DNA from: Candidatus Villigracilis propinquus
GTDB taxonomy: Bacteria; Chloroflexota; Anaerolineae; Anaerolineales; Villigracilaceae
Reading direction: 5' to 3'
DNA: 64,000 nucleotides
NCBI GenBank assembly: GCA_016714565.1
Contig: JADKDM010000015.1
Span: forward strand, 62,001-126,000
Below the pieces are notes generated by a model. It saw nothing but the letters and a program-made list of their open reading frames with translations, ran no database searches and had not been told where the DNA came from. Position numbers and translations under genes: made by a program. Below, one piece after another: positions 26,316-36,037 of the stretch (position 1 is its first letter; each line of letters begins with the position of its first letter).

Positions 26316-26575
26316 CTGAGCAAGCGTCCATCGTCCTTGTCGTGGAATGTCAGGTCACGAAACTCACAATGGTAGGGCTTCAGATTCGTCCGGGTCTCAA
26401 AAGCTTCCTGAGACAGGCCCATATTCTTCCAACGGCCAAAACTGGGTGAGGCATTCCGTACGCCAATGAGTTCCTTCGTGAAAATACCGTTGATGCGGCA
26501 AAGGCCGGGTTGCACATCCAAATGGACGCCCGTCCTTATCCAGCCAATTGATATGCCGTCCCGGCATGGAGGCGA
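26316..26575 (-). pseudogene. Frame-scrambled PAS domain joining the two kinase parts
   Basis: All three minus-strand frames carry pieces of one PAS fold: AKLIASMPGRHINWLDKDGRP in one (begins about 26591), then RINGIFTKELIGVRNASPSF and CEFRDLTFHDKD in a second, then the RLEDGGKLWYSASVKD continuation in the third at 26315. At least three indels are needed within 260 bases. This is denser than elsewhere in the window, so either local read quality is poor or the gene is decaying. Confidence 0.7.
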
Positions 26576-29500
26576 TCAGCTTGGCCAGCATCGGTCGAGA
26601 TTTTTATGGGCATCCTCCGCCTGTTTACGCTCGGTGATATCGAAAAAAGTCACGATGATCTGTTGAAGCCTGCCGTCCAATTCGTACACTTGATAGGCGC
26701 TGCATTGCACCCAGGTTGGGTCGTTGCGGTCAGGCTGCACGATCCCAAGTATCAAATTGCTGATCGGGGTAGTGGAAGAGAGCGCCTGGTTAACAGGGTA
26801 TTCGTTCAGCGGGGCTCGTGTTCCGTTCTCATGGATAAAACACCAGTCCGGGTCGATTGCCATTTTGCCGAGCATTTGATCCTGAGTGAGACCCAGCAAT
26901 TGGGACGCCATCGGGTTCGAGAGCAGAATACTGGTATCCGGGTTGTGTACCACCATACCCACCTTCATGTTCTCGACCAGGGCGCGGTACTTGTTTTCGC
27001 TTTCAAATAAGGATTGCTCCGACTGCTTCCGCAGGATGACAGCTGTGATCTGCCGGCTGATGTTTCGTAAGCGGGTTAGATCGTCTTCCGTCAGCGTCTC
27101 TTCACTGGATACATCCATCAGCCCCATGACAATCCCTGAGGAAACTAAAGGTACTGTGATCACGGACTTTATTTTCAGCAGGCTGAATATCTGGGGGATG
27201 AACTTCTTAAGCCTGGCACGGACAAGGGACGGAAGGAAAATTGTCTCCGTGAATTCAGCGATCCACTCTTGCAGAGCCTGCGGGTCGCTTGTAATGGCGC
27301 CTTGCTCGGTATCCAAAATTTTTTGGAAGTAACTGTTATCCCGGATGGGAATCTCCAGCCTGGGGATGGGCTGTCCGATCAGTTTTTCGATCTTTTTAGC
27401 CAGAGGCAGTGAAAGGTTCAGGGTTTGCAGTTCCAGATTCTTTTTGGATGGGTCGAACAGATAGACAGACGCGCTACGATATGCGGGGGTCATATCTTCG
27501 ATGCTTTTAGTTAATAATTTTACGAGGCCGGCAATGCTTTCTCCGCGGTTGGCAGCTTCGTTTAGCGAATTGATCAGCGCCAGATCGTCGGTTTGCATTT
27601 TCAGGATGTGTTCCGCCCGTTTTCGCTCATTCAATTCCGCCTGTACCTGCGCGTACAGCAATGCGTTCTGCTCGGCAGAGGCGATATGCAAGGCCAGCGC
27701 CTCCAGCAATTTCAACTGGTCTTCGGTATAGGCATCCTTGCGGTAACTTTCAACCTGAATGACGCCGGTGACCACATCGTTTGATTTCAACGGAACGATC
27801 AGCGCCGAACGGGTGACCTCTTCGCCATCCGGGATCTCGTCAATAATTTCATTCGTCTCCCCATTAACATAATGAACGTTCTGCGTTGTTTTCAACAGCG
27901 CCTGATAATCATTCACCAGCATCGACTGACCCGAGCGGATGACCTTGCTTTGTGTACCCCTGCCTTCCTCTTCAAGCGGTATGGATGGGAAGGAACTGAC
28001 ATCCAGCCATTTGTCTCCCGCCCAATAAGCGCGGCAGTTGATCAACAGGGTTTCATGGTCAAAAGCTGAAATGAACATGCCGTCCATTGAGGCGATGGTG
28101 GACATGAAATCGCAGACCGATTGATAGATTTCTTCCAGATGCAGCGAACGGTTGAGCCGCTGACTCGCTTCGTACAACACCCGAAGCTGCTCGCTTTGCT
28201 GACGGTTTTTCTCCTCTGCCAGTTTGCTCTCGGTAATATCAATGGCAGTGGAAAGGACATACGCCATCCCGTTCAGTTCAATGATCTCCATGGAGCCGAG
28301 GACAGTGCGTATCTTTCCTGATTTATGCCGCAGGGATATCTCCTGGTTAAGAATAGATCCCTGTGTCTGCATCCGTTGCATGTACTCGCGGCGCTGCTCG
28401 GCGGCGGTGATATTTAATTGCAATGAGGTATGGCTGACCAACTCCTCATGGCTGAAACCGACAATTTCAGAAAAGGCTTCATTGGCATCCAGATAGCTGC
28501 CGTCTGAAGCTGTGATCGCCATCCCCACCGGGCTGGAACGAAATGCCTTGTGGAAACGCTCCTCGCTTTCATGCAGCGCTTTCTCGTTTTGCTTGCGCGC
28601 AGTAATATCACGCACCAGCGATTGGAAGCGGCCATCGGGCAGCATTTTGGCGCTTAGTTCACATTGAATAGGTGTTCCATCCTTGCGTAGAAAGGTGCGT
28701 TCAACAATAAGCGTCTTGCCGGCGCGCAGTTCGTCAAGCCGCAAGGGTTGGTTTTGCAGGTTTTCAGGGGCAACCAACTCGCGCAGATGCATGGAATACA
28801 ATTCTTCCCTTGAATATCCCACAAGATCACACGCCGCCTGATTGACGAGAACATAGTACCCTTGCGGGTTGGCAATAAATATCCCATCGGAAGCATGTTC
28901 AAGCAGTTCACGGAAATTCTGCTCGCTTTGTCTTAGCAATTCTTCGGCCTGCCTGCGCTCGGTAATATCCTGTGTGCTGCCATAAATGCGGATCACTCTT
29001 CCGCTGGCATCATCCCGCATCGGCTGGGCATAATTTCTTAACCAGTGAATGCTTCCATCCTTGTTCACAATCCGAAATTCGCCGGTATCTGCCTTGTTCT
29101 GCAGGAGAGTTTGTATATGTTTTTTGGCAATTTCCAGATCGTCAGGATGGACGAGGGTAATGGTGCCGCCCCGTTGGGCCACCTCTTCAAGGGTATATCC
29201 ATTAATTCGGATAAAGCCGTCTGTAACCCATTCGTACACGGTGTGTCCGTCCGGTTCAATGCGAAAGGAATAGGCATAGTCCGAGATCAGCCCTGAGACG
29301 ATGCGATAACGTTCCTCGCTCTCGCGCAATTGCTCCTCTGCCAGTCTCCTCTTGGTAATGTCGGTGAAAATGGTGGCAAAGCGTTTTCCTTTGGGCGGTG
29401 TAGTTGTGATATGAAACCAGCGCTTGCTCGGTTCGTGATACATTTCCGTGTGCGCCACCCCCTGTATTTGAGCATGTTCCTTCCACCAGCCGCGGATGTA

Positions 29501-30481
29501 TTCCGTGGACATTTGATATACATCGGTTGCCTGTTTTCCAAGGACCTCTTTGGTTTTATAGATCGTATGTTTCTCAAAGGCCGGGTTTACATTCAAAATT
29601 ATGTAGTCAACCACATCCCCGTTTTCATCCAGAACTGCCTCATTGATCGCCAACCCCTCTTCCATGCTGTTAAAGAGATTGTGAAAACGTTCCTCACTTT
29701 CCCGTATGGTCTGCTCTGCCCGTTTTCTTTCCGTAATATCCTGCGCCATGGATAAGATACAAGGTTCTCCCGCCACTTCGATCAGTTCGGCGGAAAACAA
29801 TGCATCTGTAATTTCCCCGGTGCGTCGTTTTACCTGAGCTTCAAACTCTTGTACGGTGCCGTTTCTTCTCATCAGCTCCATGACCTCTTTTCGCTTTTCA
29901 AGGCTGACCCAAAGATCAAGAGTCTCTATTGAGCAGCCCACAACTTCCTCCAGGGAGTAACCGGTATATTGGCACCAGGCCGAGTTGGTTTCTATAACAA
30001 TGCCGTCTTTAAGACGCGTGATGGCAGTGGGTACCGGGCTGGAATGAAAGAAGGTGGAAAAGCGCGCCTCGCTGGCACTTTTTGCCAGTTGAGCCTGGTG
30101 GCGTTCAATGGCATAGCGGATGGCGCGCCCGCCCAAACTCCAACCAGCCGCGCCCTTCACGAGATAGTCCTGCGCGCCGGCTTGCACAGCCTTCAAAGCG
30201 ATCAAATCATCTGTCGTTCCTGAAAGAACGATGATGGGGATGTTGAAGAATTTTGCATGGGCTGTTTCGAAGGTCTCCAATCCCTGGCTGTCTGGCAGGC
30301 CGAGGTCAAGTAGCAGCACATCGAAATTTTCCTCTGCGAGTTTTGCCAGACCTTGCTTGAGCAGTTCTGCCACTGTTATATGGAAATCCGACAGGGGGTC
30401 GCTGCTGAGGGATTCTTTCAGAAGCAGCACATCGGCGGGGTTGTCTTCGATCAACATAACTTTTATTTGAGTTCTTGTCAT
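26576..30481 (-). CDS. REC-PAS-GAF sensor, N-terminal part of a broken giant kinase
   Basis: About 1,300 residues. Order: receiver (VMLIEDNPADV, phospho-Asp in LLLDLGLPD, Lys in DYLVKGA), then five PAS/PAC units closing with MAQDITERKRAEQ, FTDITKRRLAEEQ, TQDITERRQAEEL, VRDITARKQNEKA and AIDITESKLAEEK, then two GAF-like regions (from ASQRLNRSLHLEEIYQSV, and from NSLNEAANRGESIAGLV), then a sixth PAS ending FFDITERKQAED. The frame then runs out. The start is taken as ATG 30481 (MTRTQIKVMLIEDN), preceded by AGG; the earlier ATG at 30514 lies inside a palindrome. It follows the stand-alone receiver gene 30566-31015 and the kinase gene 31019-34897 in one minus-strand operon. Confidence 0.85.
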   Translation of the reverse strand: MTRTQIKVMLIEDNPADVLLLKESLSSDPLSDFHITVAELLKQGLAKLAEENFDVLLLDLGLPDSQGLETFETAHAKFFNIPIIVLSGTTDDLIALKAVQAGAQDYLVKGAAGWSLGGRAIRYAIERHQAQLAKSASEARFSTFFHSSPVPTAITRLKDGIVIETNSAWCQYTGYSLEEVVGCSIETLDLWVSLEKRKEVMELMRRNGTVQEFEAQVKRRTGEITDALFSAELIEVAGEPCILSMAQDITERKRAEQTIRESEERFHNLFNSMEEGLAINEAVLDENGDVVDYIILNVNPAFEKHTIYKTKEVLGKQATDVYQMSTEYIRGWWKEHAQIQGVAHTEMYHEPSKRWFHITTTPPKGKRFATIFTDITKRRLAEEQLRESEERYRIVSGLISDYAYSFRIEPDGHTVYEWVTDGFIRINGYTLEEVAQRGGTITLVHPDDLEIAKKHIQTLLQNKADTGEFRIVNKDGSIHWLRNYAQPMRDDASGRVIRIYGSTQDITERRQAEELLRQSEQNFRELLEHASDGIFIANPQGYYVLVNQAACDLVGYSREELYSMHLRELVAPENLQNQPLRLDELRAGKTLIVERTFLRKDGTPIQCELSAKMLPDGRFQSLVRDITARKQNEKALHESEERFHKAFRSSPVGMAITASDGSYLDANEAFSEIVGFSHEELVSHTSLQLNITAAEQRREYMQRMQTQGSILNQEISLRHKSGKIRTVLGSMEIIELNGMAYVLSTAIDITESKLAEEKNRQQSEQLRVLYEASQRLNRSLHLEEIYQSVCDFMSTIASMDGMFISAFDHETLLINCRAYWAGDKWLDVSSFPSIPLEEEGRGTQSKVIRSGQSMLVNDYQALLKTTQNVHYVNGETNEIIDEIPDGEEVTRSALIVPLKSNDVVTGVIQVESYRKDAYTEDQLKLLEALALHIASAEQNALLYAQVQAELNERKRAEHILKMQTDDLALINSLNEAANRGESIAGLVKLLTKSIEDMTPAYRSASVYLFDPSKKNLELQTLNLSLPLAKKIEKLIGQPIPRLEIPIRDNSYFQKILDTEQGAITSDPQALQEWIAEFTETIFLPSLVRARLKKFIPQIFSLLKIKSVITVPLVSSGIVMGLMDVSSEETLTEDDLTRLRNISRQITAVILRKQSEQSLFESENKYRALVENMKVGMVVHNPDTSILLSNPMASQLLGLTQDQMLGKMAIDPDWCFIHENGTRAPLNEYPVNQALSSTTPISNLILGIVQPDRNDPTWVQCSAYQVYELDGRLQQIIVTFFDITERKQAEDAHKNLDRCWPS

Positions 30482-30508
30482 ATCAACCTGTCTTTTTGGG
30501 ATCATTTT

Positions 30509-30561
30509 CCGCAAGTAGAACTTGCGGAGTCCGTGCGGAGTCCCGAAGTTCTACTTCGGGA
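30509..30561. repeat. Paired short palindromes
   Basis: CCGCAAGTAGAACTTGCGG at 30509-30527 and TCCCGAAGTTCTACTTCGGGA at 30541-30561 (the second exactly 21 bases; central core AAGTTCTACTT). Close relatives occur at 50421-50473. They fill the spacer between the receiver gene and the giant sensor gene. Confidence 0.7.
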
Positions 30562-30565
30562 TGTT

Positions 30566-31015
30566 TCAACTTTCCGGCGGCAGGACCACAACTTTGAACC
30601 AGAAATTCTGAATGGACTGTACCGCTTTGAAGAAATTATCAAACCCCACGGGTTTTACAACATAACAATTTGCGTGCAGGTCGTACGCCTTGACGATGTC
30701 TTCATCTGCGCTGGAGGTGGTGAGGATGATGATCGGGATGGATCTTAATTCCGGGTCGCCCTTGATCTCGGCCAGCACCTCGCGTCCGTTCTTGCGTGGC
30801 AAATTTAGATCGAGCAGGATCAGGTCCGGGCGGGGTGCGGAGGCGTAGCTTCCTTGGCGGCGCAGGAATTCCAGCGCCTGCACTCCATCTTCCACTGCGT
30901 GCAGCGTGTTCAGTAGTTTGGCTTCCACAAAGGCTTCGCGTGTGATGAGGATGTCGGCTGGGCTGTCTTCCACCAGAAGGATCTCGATCGGTTTTTTAAG
31001 CGATTTTGTGTTCAT
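30566..31015 (-). CDS. Stand-alone response regulator (Rcp1-type receiver)
   Basis: A 149-residue single receiver domain with no output domain. Acidic pair in LLVEDSPADI, phospho-Asp in LILLDLNLPRKNG, switch Thr in IIILTTSSADEDI and Lys in CYVVKPVGF. The ILTTS and NLPRKNGREVL segments are typical of the Rcp1/CheY-like regulators that partner with phytochrome-like and PAS kinases. It starts 3 bases after the stop of the eight-PAS kinase gene and is almost certainly its phosphorylation partner. Confidence 0.93.
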   Translation of the reverse strand: MNTKSLKKPIEILLVEDSPADILITREAFVEAKLLNTLHAVEDGVQALEFLRRQGSYASAPRPDLILLDLNLPRKNGREVLAEIKGDPELRSIPIIILTTSSADEDIVKAYDLHANCYVVKPVGFDNFFKAVQSIQNFWFKVVVLPPES

Positions 31016-31018
31016 GGG

Positions 31019-34000
31019 TTAACTCCTTTGCGGGATCGTAAAAAAGAATGTGGTGCCTTGCCCGGGCTCAGACTCGATCCAGATGCGGCCGCCGTGCCGG
31101 TCAACGATCTTTTTGCAAATGGAGAGGCCAATGCCGGTGCCGGGATATTCGCGGCGGGTGTGCAGGCGTTGAAAGACCAGGAAGATGCGCTCAAAATATT
31201 GCGGCTCGATGCCGATGCCGTTATCGCGCACACTAAATTGCCATACATTGCCCAGGTCTTTCACTTCCACGTAGATTTGCGGCGGGCGTTCGCTGCGGAA
31301 TTTGATGGCGTTGCCGATCAGGTTTTGGAACAACTGGGCCAACTGGGTCGCATCTGCATCGACCGTGGGCAGGAGCCTGGTTGTGACGATTGCTCCACTC
31401 TGTTGAATGGACGCCTCCAAATTTCGTAAAGCAGATTTGAGCGCCATATTTGCATCGATGGGTTGGATGGGATTTCCGCGCCGGTCTACGCGTGAATATT
31501 CAAGTAAATCCTTGATCAGCGTTTGCATGCGGTTGGCGCCATCCATGGCCAGCGTGATGTATTCGTCGGCGCGGTCATCCAGTTTTCCCTGATAGCGTTT
31601 TTGCAGGAGCTGTACCATGCCAGCCACAGCGCGCAAGGGTTCCTGCAGATCGTGCGAGGCAACATAGGCGAATTGCTCCAACTCGTTATTGGAGCGTTTC
31701 AATTCTTCCAGGGTTTTAAGCAGTTGTTCTTCTGCCTGCTTGCGTTCGGTGATGTCATTGGAAATGGCGCAAATTCCAAAAGGTTGATCCGATTGTAGAT
31801 AGATCGGAAACTTGACCGTCCAATACGTATGCCAGTGTCCGTCTTTATGTTTGACCACTTCTTCGGATCGAACGGGACCTTTGGCTTGCAGAGCTGCCAG
31901 GTCATTGTTCCACAACGGTTCCGCCACTTCTTTGGGGAAGATGTCAAACACATTTTTACCGATCAGTTCATGCAGCGGCGGGGCATCCAACATATCAAAG
32001 CTACGGTTCGCAAGGAGGATGTTTCCAGCCAGATCTTTGATCGAAATGAGAGAGGGGGAATAGTCGATGATGGCCTGGAGCTGAGTCTGGCTTTTTCGCA
32101 ATGCCTCCTCGGCTTTCTTGCGCAGGGTGATGTCGCGGGTGATGCCCAGCACTTCCACCACCTTGCCCTCTGAATCCGTAATCAAATTGGTGACCGCCTC
32201 TGTCGGGATAATGGACCCATCCTTGTGGACTTGATCCACCAGTTTGGTAGTTGTTCGCGCAGAAATGTCACCGGATAAATAGCGGGCGATCCGCTGTGGC
32301 AGGTTCTCTGATATTTGCTCATTGGACTCAGGGGTAATGGCCGCCTGCATCGGTTCGGCCATCACTTCCTCGGGAGTCAATCCACGTAGATTGAAGACCG
32401 ATGGGCTGACGTACGTAAACCGCCTTGTGGCCAGGTCCAGAGTCCAGATCACATCTGCGCTGTTCTCAGAGATCAGGCGGTAGCGCGTTTCGCTTTCATG
32501 CAGTTTTTCTTCGGCTTGTTTGCGCTCGGTAATATCCAGCGTCGAACCGATGTACCGGATAAGTTCTCCCTGTTCATCAAAGTAAGGTTGTGCAAGGTCG
32601 TAGACCCATCGCACGCTGCCATCGGGTCGCACAACCCGGTGCTCGAGTTCGTAAACCGTATGACTCTGCATTGCCTTCGTGAAAGTCTCATGCAGCAAGG
32701 CTGCGTCATCGGGGTGAATATATTTTTGGAGCATCATGTCATACGACGGCGAAGGCTCGGACGGATCCAGCCCGTAGATGCGGTATTCCTCCTCGGACCA
32801 CGTTGTTGTCTGCGTGGCGGCGATGTACTCGAAGCTGCCCATATGCGCAATCTTCTGGGCTTCTGCCAGAGTGCTGCGCATCCACTCCAAGGCCTCCTCG
32901 GCTTGTTTGCGCTCGGAAATATCGCGCAGAAATACAAAGATGCGTCCGCCCAGACTTGCATGGAAATTGGCGCTTATTTCACAGTCAATAATCCTGCCGT
33001 CTTTACAACGGTGTTGGGTTTCAAAACGGTCATAACCAGATTCCAGCAACCTCTGAATGTGTTTTGCAGTTTCCTGGGGATTTTCAATGACTTCCACATC
33101 CGGGATACTCATTTTCAACAATTCTTCACGGCTGTAGCCGATCAATTGGCAATAGGCTGGGTTCACATCCAGAAAATGTCCCTGGGTGTCGGTAATCCAG
33201 AAGCCATCCATGGCGGTTTTGATGATCGTTCGATATTCCACCTCCGCCTGTTTGCGCTCGGTAATATCACGGATGATCACCAAATCAGCGGGGTTGCCCT
33301 CATACTGAATCAGGGTTGCATTGATATCCATAGGGATACGCGTTCCGTTTTTGTGCAACAACACTGACTCGTACGTGGCGGGGACCGGCTCGCCTGTCAG
33401 CCTTTTTTTGTATCTCTCCAGAGTCAGATCCATATTCTCCGGCGGGATCAATCTGATAAATTCCCGCCCTTCCATTTCATCCAATTCATAGCCAAGCATG
33501 GCCGCAAAACTGGCATTTGAAAATTTGATCTTCTGGTCCTGTGCAATGGCAATCCCTTCACTGGCCTGGTCCACCACCAGCCGGTGTTTTTCCTCACTCG
33601 TGCGTAATGCGGCCTCAGCCCGTCTGCGCTCGGTGATATCGCTCATGGATGTGATGAAATAAAGCGGCTTGCCATCCCGGTCGCGGCGCAGAGAGGAACT
33701 GACATCGGCCCAAACCGAAGTGCCGTTCTTGTGCAGGTATCTTTTAATGAAGCGGGCTGACTCTTTTTCACCAGAGAGAATTGAATCAATAATTTTTTGC
33801 GTCATTTCATTATCGTCGGGATGAGAGAGTTCCTGCCATTTTTTATTTCGGAGTTCTTCAGCAGGATAGCCCAGCATCTCACAGAAAGCCCGGTTAACGT
33901 TTACCTCCCCGCCAGGCAGGGTGATGGATTTTCCGATCATGGAATAATCAAAAATGTACTTGAATTTGTCTTCACTCTCGCGAAGCGCAGCCTCGGCCTG

Positions 34001-34897
34001 TTTGCGATCGGAGATGTCCATTGCATAGATATTGACATAATTCTCCCCGTGAATGGGTACGATCATCATTGAAAAAGTATGGTCGCCGCAAGGCAGGTCG
34101 GCCCAGTTGTGGTTGCTGCCGGTGGCGGATTCTGCAATACGTTCCGCATACTCCTGTGGAAGGTACCCGTTCACTTCACAGCCCCATAATTCAAGCAGGG
34201 GAGCGCTGGCCTTATTTGCATAGATCAGGTGTCCATCCAGATCGACCCGCATCACAGGGTTGGGATTCGCTGCAGGGAAGCGTGCAAGTAGCGCAGCTTC
34301 CTGCTGCGCGCGTTTGATCTCGGTCATATCATGGTTGACTGAAACGAAACCGATCGGTTCTCCATTCGGGTCTTTTATCATGGATAGGGAAGTTAGGATG
34401 GTGAAGCGTCTGCCATCTTTATGGTTCTGGTTAACCTCCCCCTTCCATCTGCCCTGCTCCATTGCAGATTTGAGGATCTCCTCGCGCGGGGCGGAAATAT
34501 ATTCATTCTGAACGAATTCATGCATGAAATGACCGAGCACCTCGGAGGCTTTCCAGCCATACATGCGTTCGGCGGCGGCATTCCAGCTTTGGATGTGGAA
34601 TTGCATATCCGTGGAAATGATCGCATCGAAAACATCCTCGACCAACCGTGCCTGATAACGGATCTGTTCCTGTTTTTTTTGCAGAGTCTTCATATCTCTG
34701 CTCAATATTAAGTAGATGAGGCTTGCGCTGGCAAATACGAACAGCCAGCCTTTTATGGATTGAATATAGAAATGAGAGAGGATTTTTACAGGTTCATTCA
34801 ATTCCACCAGCAGGTCTGTAAACAGAATCCATAACCCCCCAAATAAAGTGTAGATCAATGCCGTGCGCAGCGGGGTCAGGTTGGTTTTTATCTTCAT
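31019..34897 (-). CDS. Membrane-anchored eight-PAS sensor histidine kinase
   Basis: A 1292-residue kinase. Two N-terminal helices (ALIYTLFGGLWILFTDLLV and KGWLFVFASASLIYLILS) anchor it, with a short outside loop. Eight PAS/PAC units follow, each closing with a DITERKQAE-like linker. The core comprises HisKA (YVASHDLQEPLRAVAGMVQ, phospho-acceptor His) and HATPase (NLIGNAIKFRSE, DNGIGIEPQYF, GTGIGLSICKKIV). There is no receiver at the C-terminus; the separate receiver gene downstream takes that role. Start ATG 34897 is preceded by GGAGAAACGA. The SHDLQEPL box places it with the phytochrome-like/HWE-adjacent kinases that use Rcp1-type regulators. Confidence 0.93.
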   Translation of the reverse strand: MKIKTNLTPLRTALIYTLFGGLWILFTDLLVELNEPVKILSHFYIQSIKGWLFVFASASLIYLILSRDMKTLQKKQEQIRYQARLVEDVFDAIISTDMQFHIQSWNAAAERMYGWKASEVLGHFMHEFVQNEYISAPREEILKSAMEQGRWKGEVNQNHKDGRRFTILTSLSMIKDPNGEPIGFVSVNHDMTEIKRAQQEAALLARFPAANPNPVMRVDLDGHLIYANKASAPLLELWGCEVNGYLPQEYAERIAESATGSNHNWADLPCGDHTFSMMIVPIHGENYVNIYAMDISDRKQAEAALRESEDKFKYIFDYSMIGKSITLPGGEVNVNRAFCEMLGYPAEELRNKKWQELSHPDDNEMTQKIIDSILSGEKESARFIKRYLHKNGTSVWADVSSSLRRDRDGKPLYFITSMSDITERRRAEAALRTSEEKHRLVVDQASEGIAIAQDQKIKFSNASFAAMLGYELDEMEGREFIRLIPPENMDLTLERYKKRLTGEPVPATYESVLLHKNGTRIPMDINATLIQYEGNPADLVIIRDITERKQAEVEYRTIIKTAMDGFWITDTQGHFLDVNPAYCQLIGYSREELLKMSIPDVEVIENPQETAKHIQRLLESGYDRFETQHRCKDGRIIDCEISANFHASLGGRIFVFLRDISERKQAEEALEWMRSTLAEAQKIAHMGSFEYIAATQTTTWSEEEYRIYGLDPSEPSPSYDMMLQKYIHPDDAALLHETFTKAMQSHTVYELEHRVVRPDGSVRWVYDLAQPYFDEQGELIRYIGSTLDITERKQAEEKLHESETRYRLISENSADVIWTLDLATRRFTYVSPSVFNLRGLTPEEVMAEPMQAAITPESNEQISENLPQRIARYLSGDISARTTTKLVDQVHKDGSIIPTEAVTNLITDSEGKVVEVLGITRDITLRKKAEEALRKSQTQLQAIIDYSPSLISIKDLAGNILLANRSFDMLDAPPLHELIGKNVFDIFPKEVAEPLWNNDLAALQAKGPVRSEEVVKHKDGHWHTYWTVKFPIYLQSDQPFGICAISNDITERKQAEEQLLKTLEELKRSNNELEQFAYVASHDLQEPLRAVAGMVQLLQKRYQGKLDDRADEYITLAMDGANRMQTLIKDLLEYSRVDRRGNPIQPIDANMALKSALRNLEASIQQSGAIVTTRLLPTVDADATQLAQLFQNLIGNAIKFRSERPPQIYVEVKDLGNVWQFSVRDNGIGIEPQYFERIFLVFQRLHTRREYPGTGIGLSICKKIVDRHGGRIWIESEPGQGTTFFFTIPQRS

Positions 34898-34949
34898 TCG
34901 TTTCTCCGAGACCAGGCAATACCTTGCATATGCTAAAAGCGACCCCTGA

Positions 34950-35090
34950 GAGGCTGTTTGAAAACTCTATGGTGTGTCATGCTGAGCGCCGGTTTTCAGG
35001 CGCGAAGCATCTCTACACTGGCTCAGAGACCCTTCGGGCGCTGGAGAACGCGCCCTCAGGGAGACATGTTTTGACTTATTAAACAGCCTC
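34950..35090. repeat. 141-bp MITE-like element
   Basis: Exact 10-base terminal inverted repeats GAGGCTGTTT and AAACAGCCTC enclose a diverged copy of the dispersed repeat (GTCATGCTGAGCGCC, CTCAGAGACCCTTCGGGCGC, CCTCAGGGAGACATG). It lies in the 371-base divergent spacer between the kinase gene and the HU-like gene. Confidence 0.65.
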
Positions 35091-35176
35091 TGATGAGCGA
35101 TGAAATTGTAAAAAGAGTATAGCACTCCTGTTTTATGCGAATAATATGATTTTCATCCTTATTTTGCTTTACGCAA

Positions 35177-35204
35177 TTGACATTTCGTAAATTTTCCATA
35201 AAAT
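35177..35204 (+). promoter_or_regulatory. Sigma-70-type promoter of the HU-like gene
   Basis: TTGACA at 35177-35182 and TAAAAT at 35199-35204 with a 16-base AT-rich spacer. Transcription would start near 35211, leaving a leader of about 58 bases with a good ribosome site (AGGAGG) before ATG 35269. Confidence 0.7.
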
Positions 35205-35268
35205 ATTCAGTAGCAGGGGGTAGCAAAAACATTCCCCTGACTACCATTTTTTTCAGGAGGAATATCTC

Positions 35269-35673
35269 ATGAGCGTAAAATACAATGTAGTGGAACGTGG
35301 CAAGCCGGGCGACCTTGAAGCTCCGAAGAAGTATTATCCATCCATTCAGTCCAGCGGACGGGTGACGCTGCGCCAGCTTTCACAGGCGGTCTCGCAGATG
35401 TCCACCATCAGCAGCGCCGACACGATGGCTGTGCTTGAAGCCTTGTTAACCGTCATCCCGCAGGAACTTTCACGCGGTAACATTGTGGAGTTGGGTGATT
35501 TCGGCAATTTCTGGCTGCGCACCTCCACCGAAGGCGCAGATACCGCCGATGCCGTACGCGCCACTCAGATCACTGGCGTGCTGCCGCGCTTCAATGCGGG
35601 CAAGGAATTCAAGAAAGTGCTGGATACCATCGATTTTGTGAAGACTTCGGAGCCTGCTCCAGCAGAAGACTAG
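35269..35673 (+). CDS. HU/IHF-like DNA-binding protein
   Basis: A 134-residue protein of the HU-like family common in Bacteroidota and related to HU/IHF. The core contains SSADTMAVLEALLTVIPQELSRG (abridged core LEALLTVIPQEL) and the family turn IVELGDFGNFWLRTSTEG; FNAGKEFKKVLDTIDFV is the usual end of this type. An N-terminal extension of about 35 residues (KYNVVERGKPGDLEAPKKYY) precedes the HU fold and an acidic tail ends it. ATG at 35269 follows AGGAGGAATATCTC. A clear promoter and a terminator make it a single-gene unit. Confidence 0.88.
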   Translation: MSVKYNVVERGKPGDLEAPKKYYPSIQSSGRVTLRQLSQAVSQMSTISSADTMAVLEALLTVIPQELSRGNIVELGDFGNFWLRTSTEGADTADAVRATQITGVLPRFNAGKEFKKVLDTIDFVKTSEPAPAED

Positions 35674-35689
35674 CCCCAGGAAGAAACTA

Positions 35690-35752
35690 AAAATGTCCTG
35701 ACATTTTCCCAAAGATGTCAGGACATTTTCTTAAAGATGTCGGGACATCTTT
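35690..35752 (+). terminator. Tandem hairpins after the HU-like gene
   Basis: AAAATGTCCTGACAT (35690) pairs with ATGTCAGGACATTTT (35715-35729), ending in Ts; a second hairpin AAAGATGTCGGGACATCTTT is at 35733-35752. Confidence 0.8.
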
Positions 35753-35781
35753 GGCCCGCTGCGCATATGTCGTCCTGCCAT

Positions 35782-36005
35782 GTCATTCTGAGCGGAGCGA
35801 AGAATCTCTGAGATAGTCGTAGAGACCCTCACCGCACTGCATCCGCACCGCGGTGCATGTGTCGCCAAAGCGCGGCTCAGGGAGTCATGGATTATGTCAC
35901 TCTGAGCGATAGCGAAGGACCTCGGAGACTATGGTAGAGACCCTCACCGCACTGCATCCGCACCGCGGTGCATGTGTCGCCATAGTGCGGCTCAGGGAGT
36001 CATGG
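35782..36005. repeat. Two tandem copies of the dispersed repeat (upstream of GIY-YIG gene)
   Basis: Copy 1 (35782-35889) and copy 2 (about 35895-36005) each run from GTCATTCTGAGCG/GTCACTCTGAGCG through a shared GAGACCCTCACCGCACTGC stretch and CGCACCGCGGTGCATGTGTC to GCGGCTCAGGGAGTCATGG. They are near-identical direct repeats of about 113 bp; within each, CCGCACCGCGGTGC is itself palindromic. Confidence 0.85.
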
Positions 36006-36037
36006 TGGCGGCTAAGGGAATCATGGAAAGGAGGTTT

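Noticed and set aside
32498..33367. 289-codon plus-strand frame inside the eight-PAS kinase
   Set aside because: Shadow of repeated PAS codons; the repeated FALGNI-like words come from antisense DITERKQ.
24147..34897. Light-sensing phytochrome operon
   Set aside because: The Rcp1-type regulator and kinase core suggested it, but no bilin-binding PAS-GAF-PHY unit or conserved Cys-His was seen.
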